DNA from: Euryarchaeota archaeon UBA58
Lineage (GTDB): Archaea; Thermoplasmatota; Poseidoniia; Poseidoniales; Thalassarchaeaceae
Direction of reading: 5' to 3'
Assembly: GCA_002498525.1 (NCBI GenBank)
Contig: DAHR01000005.1
Span: 1-64,000 of the forward strand
Length of the DNA: 64,000 nt
Notes under the pieces: model-generated
The model's database searches: none
Told to the model about the DNA's origin: nothing
What the model saw: the letters and a program-made list of their open reading frames with translations, nothing else
Program-made: the position numbers and the translations under genes
Shown: piece after piece, positions 61,324-64,000 of the stretch
Position numbering within the stretch: position 1 is the first letter of the stretch
Layout: each line of letters opens with the position of its first letter

Positions 61324-64000
61324 TCAGATTCGGAATCCTGACTCTTCATCAGAACCTTCATCGACGCCAGCAATGCGCTCCTGCCCCTCTGCGTCCACGA
61401 ATGTGCCAGCCTTGACGACTGAGCCGTAGAGGCCCGACTCGTTGTCGGGGGTTCGATTGAGCATACCCTCGCCCAGAGCAGCGCTGATGTGACTGACTAT
61501 CGACTCAAGCGCTCCGATCGCTCGATCACGCTGGTCGGCGCCAATCTCGTGATCCGAGTATCGTGCTTCCTCGAAGAGTGAGAAGAAGGTGTTGAGATCC
61601 TCTGGAGGTGCGATGCCAGAGAGCATGCTGTTGACCGCATCCTCGAACTCCCTCGTGGTTTCGTAGACCTTCTTCATCGCGCCTCTGCCGCGGAAGAATC
61701 TGACCAATTCCTTGTAGCAGTTGAAAATCGTCGCGATGTACTCGTTCGATGCCTTGAGCGACATCAGCGAATCGGTCAGAATTCCTCGTAGAATCTCGAT
61801 GCGTCGGCGCTCGACGTAATTTCGATACATTATCGCACCGATGAGCGCAGCGAAGGCGAGTGCGATGCCGAGGATGGTGAAGACCTGGAGAGTCCAGAAA
61901 TCCGTCTGACCGAGAGTGATCGGTTCACCGAGGAAGATCGATGGAGTGTTGTTGAGGTACTCCTCTTCAAACTCGTGTGAGCCCTCGAAGTGGATCATGA
62001 CCCGCCATTCTCCTTTCACAGCGCAGGGCCCTCCATCTTCGCATGGGTCCTTACCCACGAGGTCCGTGCCAGAATAAAGGAAGCTGAATGCAGCGACCCC
62101 CTTCTCGTCAGTCGTCGCGATTTTATACTCAAAGAGGACCCATGCGGATCCATTCCAGTACTGGTATCTGAAAATCACCGTCTGATGCTCCACAGCGATA
62201 TCCATTCGATCGCGTAGAATAGCCACTGAACCAGTGACGTTGCCCCCTACTTGGTAACCGTCGGGATTGGACCAGTGATTCTTCAGCAGGATGTCGACGC
62301 GGCTGCGTACCAGCACTTCGACATCGATGTACGAGCCGTTGACCACTGGAGTGGTCTCGGCTCGACAACCGCCTGGAAGCTCCTTGTTCGGTTCGTATGC
62401 GATTCGAACGATTCGGAAGCCTTCCATCTTGTCCGAAGTCGGCTCGACACCGCGGCGGCTCGGATTGTCATCCGGGTCGCCGCTGAACCATTCTATCTCG
62501 CCAGTGCCATCGCGGGTGATCGCGGTGGCGACCGGGCGAGTGTTCGTTGCAGGATCGAGGTAGATGTTGAGGCACTTTCCACCGATCGGGTTGCCGTTGG
62601 TCTGCGACAGACGAGCATCGAGGTGGAATGATTCCTTGAGGTAGAGCACGGGGAATACCGAACCGTTCTGGAAGGAGTATGTGTCGACGTCGTTGCGGAA
62701 CGGCCCAATCTCCTGCAGTTGCAGCGTCGAATTCGAGAAGACTGGGAAGAGTCGGGTGACGCTGGCGTTGTGGTAGCGGTAACGGTCGTTGTTCTCGTAG
62801 GAGTTGAATTCGATCTTGACTCTCGCCTGGCCGGCCGCTACGCCACTCAGCGGACAGGTAATCTCGAAGAATCCATCGACGTTGGTGGCGCCTGGCAGGC
62901 AGGCGACGATGCCGGTCTCCGAACCGACCATCTCGTAGGTGACGCGCACGGCGCGGTTCGATAGATTGGAACCGAGTTCATCGACGAGTTGGCCAGTGAC
63001 GGTCATCGGCTTCTCGATCGGTTGACCCGTCGTCGGGTCGATCTCGGATGTGTAGACGATCTGATCGTCGACATTGAGATTGGTTCTGCCAATCAGACTG
63101 TAGCCATCGACCTGGAACTGCATCACTCGTCGGTAATGGTCGCTGTTGACGGTCTGGGCGCATGGATCCCATGCCCCCGAAGTATGGAGATTATCGTCGC
63201 TGAGAGGTTCACAACCCTCGTGAGGGAGGTTCTCCTCGAAGCGCAGTACCACGTTCACAGGGCCGAATCCATCCGGCAGGAAGGATTGTGGGTCATCGCG
63301 CAGGAGTTGTGGGTCGAGGATCATCTCGTAGTGTATCGAGCCGGCGTTGGGGCAAAGAGTCTCGACGATCTGCCGGTGAGTCCGGTCTTCGAAGTCTGTC
63401 CCTTCCATAATCAAGAGGACTTCGCCACCATTCTCGGCGCAACCATCGAGGGCTTGACCTGAATCCTTGATCAGAGCCGTGCGATTATCGTCGGTGACTT
63501 GGGCAGTGAATTCCCATATATCGCCGCTCGAACGGATGTTCGGCGTCGTACCCTGCAGACTGATGTAGGTTCTCGACACGACCCAGAGATGCATCTCGCC
63601 AGCAGTGCCGTGTCGCAACGGGTCGCCAGGATATGCGTAAGTCAGAGTGAAATTGCCCAGTTCATGACTGGGCTCGATTGTCAGATTGACCGTGAAATAA
63701 CCCAGGTTGTCGGTCTCGGCGATGCCGTTTGAGCCATCTGCGGACCACAAGAAATTGACTTGAGCGCTGCGCACAGGTTGCAGTGCATTGTCGAGCAACC
63801 GCACATCTATGGTGCGATTCTGACCGCGATAGAGGCGCGGTTGGAATTGCTCCTGGAAGCTCGTCGTACCGATCACGGAGACGTTGAGGTAGGCTCCGGT
63901 AGGTGCGAGGACCGAGGTCTGGTTTCCGGTGAAGTAGAAGTTAGAGTTGGTGAAATCGGCGCGGATTCCGTAGTGACCTGCTGGATACTGAGAATACCAA
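61324..64000 (-). CDS. Large surface protein with Ig-like repeats and cytoplasmic DUF4129-like domain (partial, 5' end beyond window)
   Basis: The frame is open from the stop at 61324 to the right edge, about 892 residues, so the N-terminus lies outside. The visible external part is a series of beta-sandwich/Ig-like or carboxypeptidase-regulatory-like domains (YRGQNRTIDVRLLDNALQPV, YPGDPLRHGTAG, MTVTGQLVDELGSNLSNRAVRV, LKESFHLDARLSQTNGNPIGG). A single transmembrane helix (WTLQVFTILGIALAFAALIGAIMYRNY) follows, then a cytoplasmic tail of about 170 residues with YKELVRFFRGRGAMKKVYETTREFEDAV and ARYSDHEIGADQRDRAIGAL, resembling DUF4129. In other organisms such proteins are linked to transglutaminase-like or cell-surface processing systems. 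No catalytic motif is seen here. Confidence 0.85.
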   Translation of the reverse strand, partial: WYSQYPAGHYGIRADFTNSNFYFTGNQTSVLAPTGAYLNVSVIGTTSFQEQFQPRLYRGQNRTIDVRLLDNALQPVRSAQVNFLWSADGSNGIAETDNLGYFTVNLTIEPSHELGNFTLTYAYPGDPLRHGTAGEMHLWVVSRTYISLQGTTPNIRSSGDIWEFTAQVTDDNRTALIKDSGQALDGCAENGGEVLLIMEGTDFEDRTHRQIVETLCPNAGSIHYEMILDPQLLRDDPQSFLPDGFGPVNVVLRFEENLPHEGCEPLSDDNLHTSGAWDPCAQTVNSDHYRRVMQFQVDGYSLIGRTNLNVDDQIVYTSEIDPTTGQPIEKPMTVTGQLVDELGSNLSNRAVRVTYEMVGSETGIVACLPGATNVDGFFEITCPLSGVAAGQARVKIEFNSYENNDRYRYHNASVTRLFPVFSNSTLQLQEIGPFRNDVDTYSFQNGSVFPVLYLKESFHLDARLSQTNGNPIGGKCLNIYLDPATNTRPVATAITRDGTGEIEWFSGDPDDNPSRRGVEPTSDKMEGFRIVRIAYEPNKELPGGCRAETTPVVNGSYIDVEVLVRSRVDILLKNHWSNPDGYQVGGNVTGSVAILRDRMDIAVEHQTVIFRYQYWNGSAWVLFEYKIATTDEKGVAAFSFLYSGTDLVGKDPCEDGGPCAVKGEWRVMIHFEGSHEFEEEYLNNTPSIFLGEPITLGQTDFWTLQVFTILGIALAFAALIGAIMYRNYVERRRIEILRGILTDSLMSLKASNEYIATIFNCYKELVRFFRGRGAMKKVYETTREFEDAVNSMLSGIAPPEDLNTFFSLFEEARYSDHEIGADQRDRAIGALESIVSHISAALGEGMLNRTPDNESGLYGSVVKAGTFVDAEGQERIAGVDEGSDEESGFRI

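Overview
The window looks like a piece of a euryarchaeal chromosome, most likely a marine planktonic archaeon of the Poseidoniales (Marine Group II) or a close relative; that placement is inference. The core information machinery is plainly archaeal: Spt5/NusG, SecE, uL11-uL1-P0-P1, eL18-uL13-uS9-RpoN, MCM, GatE, Trm1, an archaeosine radical SAM enzyme, PAC2 proteasome-assembly-like proteins, Pth2 and YchF. Mixed in are genes more usual in Bacteria: an NAD+-dependent DNA ligase, an AddAB-like helicase-nuclease pair and a LivFGHMJ-type branched-chain amino acid transporter. GC content is moderate to high, genes are tightly packed, many starts overlap the previous stop (ATGA/GTGA), and Shine-Dalgarno motifs of the GGTGA/GGAG type are common.

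Layout. 1-2460: Ca2+/H+ antiporter (minus), AK6/Fap7-type kinase and CDP-alcohol phosphatidyltransferase (plus). 2697-7534: ftsZ, then secE-spt5-uL11-uL1-uL10-P1. Spt5 carries an extra Nudix-like N-terminal domain and uL11 consists of its C-terminal domain only. 7737-16579: hypothetical proteins, YchF, a heme-copper-oxidase-like membrane protein without the canonical histidine pairs, the archaeosine enzyme, a hexapeptide acyltransferase-like protein, a coiled-coil protein and an M20 peptidase. 16627-26170: addA-addB and a secreted thioredoxin-like protein. 26235-30639: threonine aldolase, a frameshifted cysteine dioxygenase, a divergent aquaporin-fold protein, Pth2, and an ECF S-component/DUF4430 pair. 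30662-34964: gatE and mcm. 35248-36323: a PPC/DUF296 protein and a YqiA-like esterase.

36328-44856 is a complete branched-chain amino acid ABC operon in an unusual fused form: LivF, LivG, a LivH-LivM single-chain permease, and a lipoprotein carrying one apparently circularly permuted type-3 binding domain followed by two LivJ-type domains. A perfect 15-bp hairpin separates the binding-protein gene from the permease gene. 45157-51951: purM, trm1, moaA, nfuA, PAC2, a winged-helix-like protein, a pentapeptide protein and a thioesterase. 52106-52401: two tRNA-Arg genes. 52454-59334: a hypothetical protein, a PKD lipoprotein, a DnaQ-like exonuclease overlapping tail-to-tail with a Cas4-like Fe-S nuclease, a second PAC2 protein, and LigA with a PCNA-binding-like C-terminus. 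59548-61182: tRNA-Pro and the rpoN/uS9/uL13/eL18 operon. 61324-64000: the 3' part of a large surface protein that continues past the right edge.

No CRISPR array, insertion sequence or prophage was seen. No gene-free stretch exceeds about 300 bases; the largest (44857-45156, 34965-35247, 27951-28188, 2461-2696) are described in the features. Everything here rests on reading the sequence; no database search was run.
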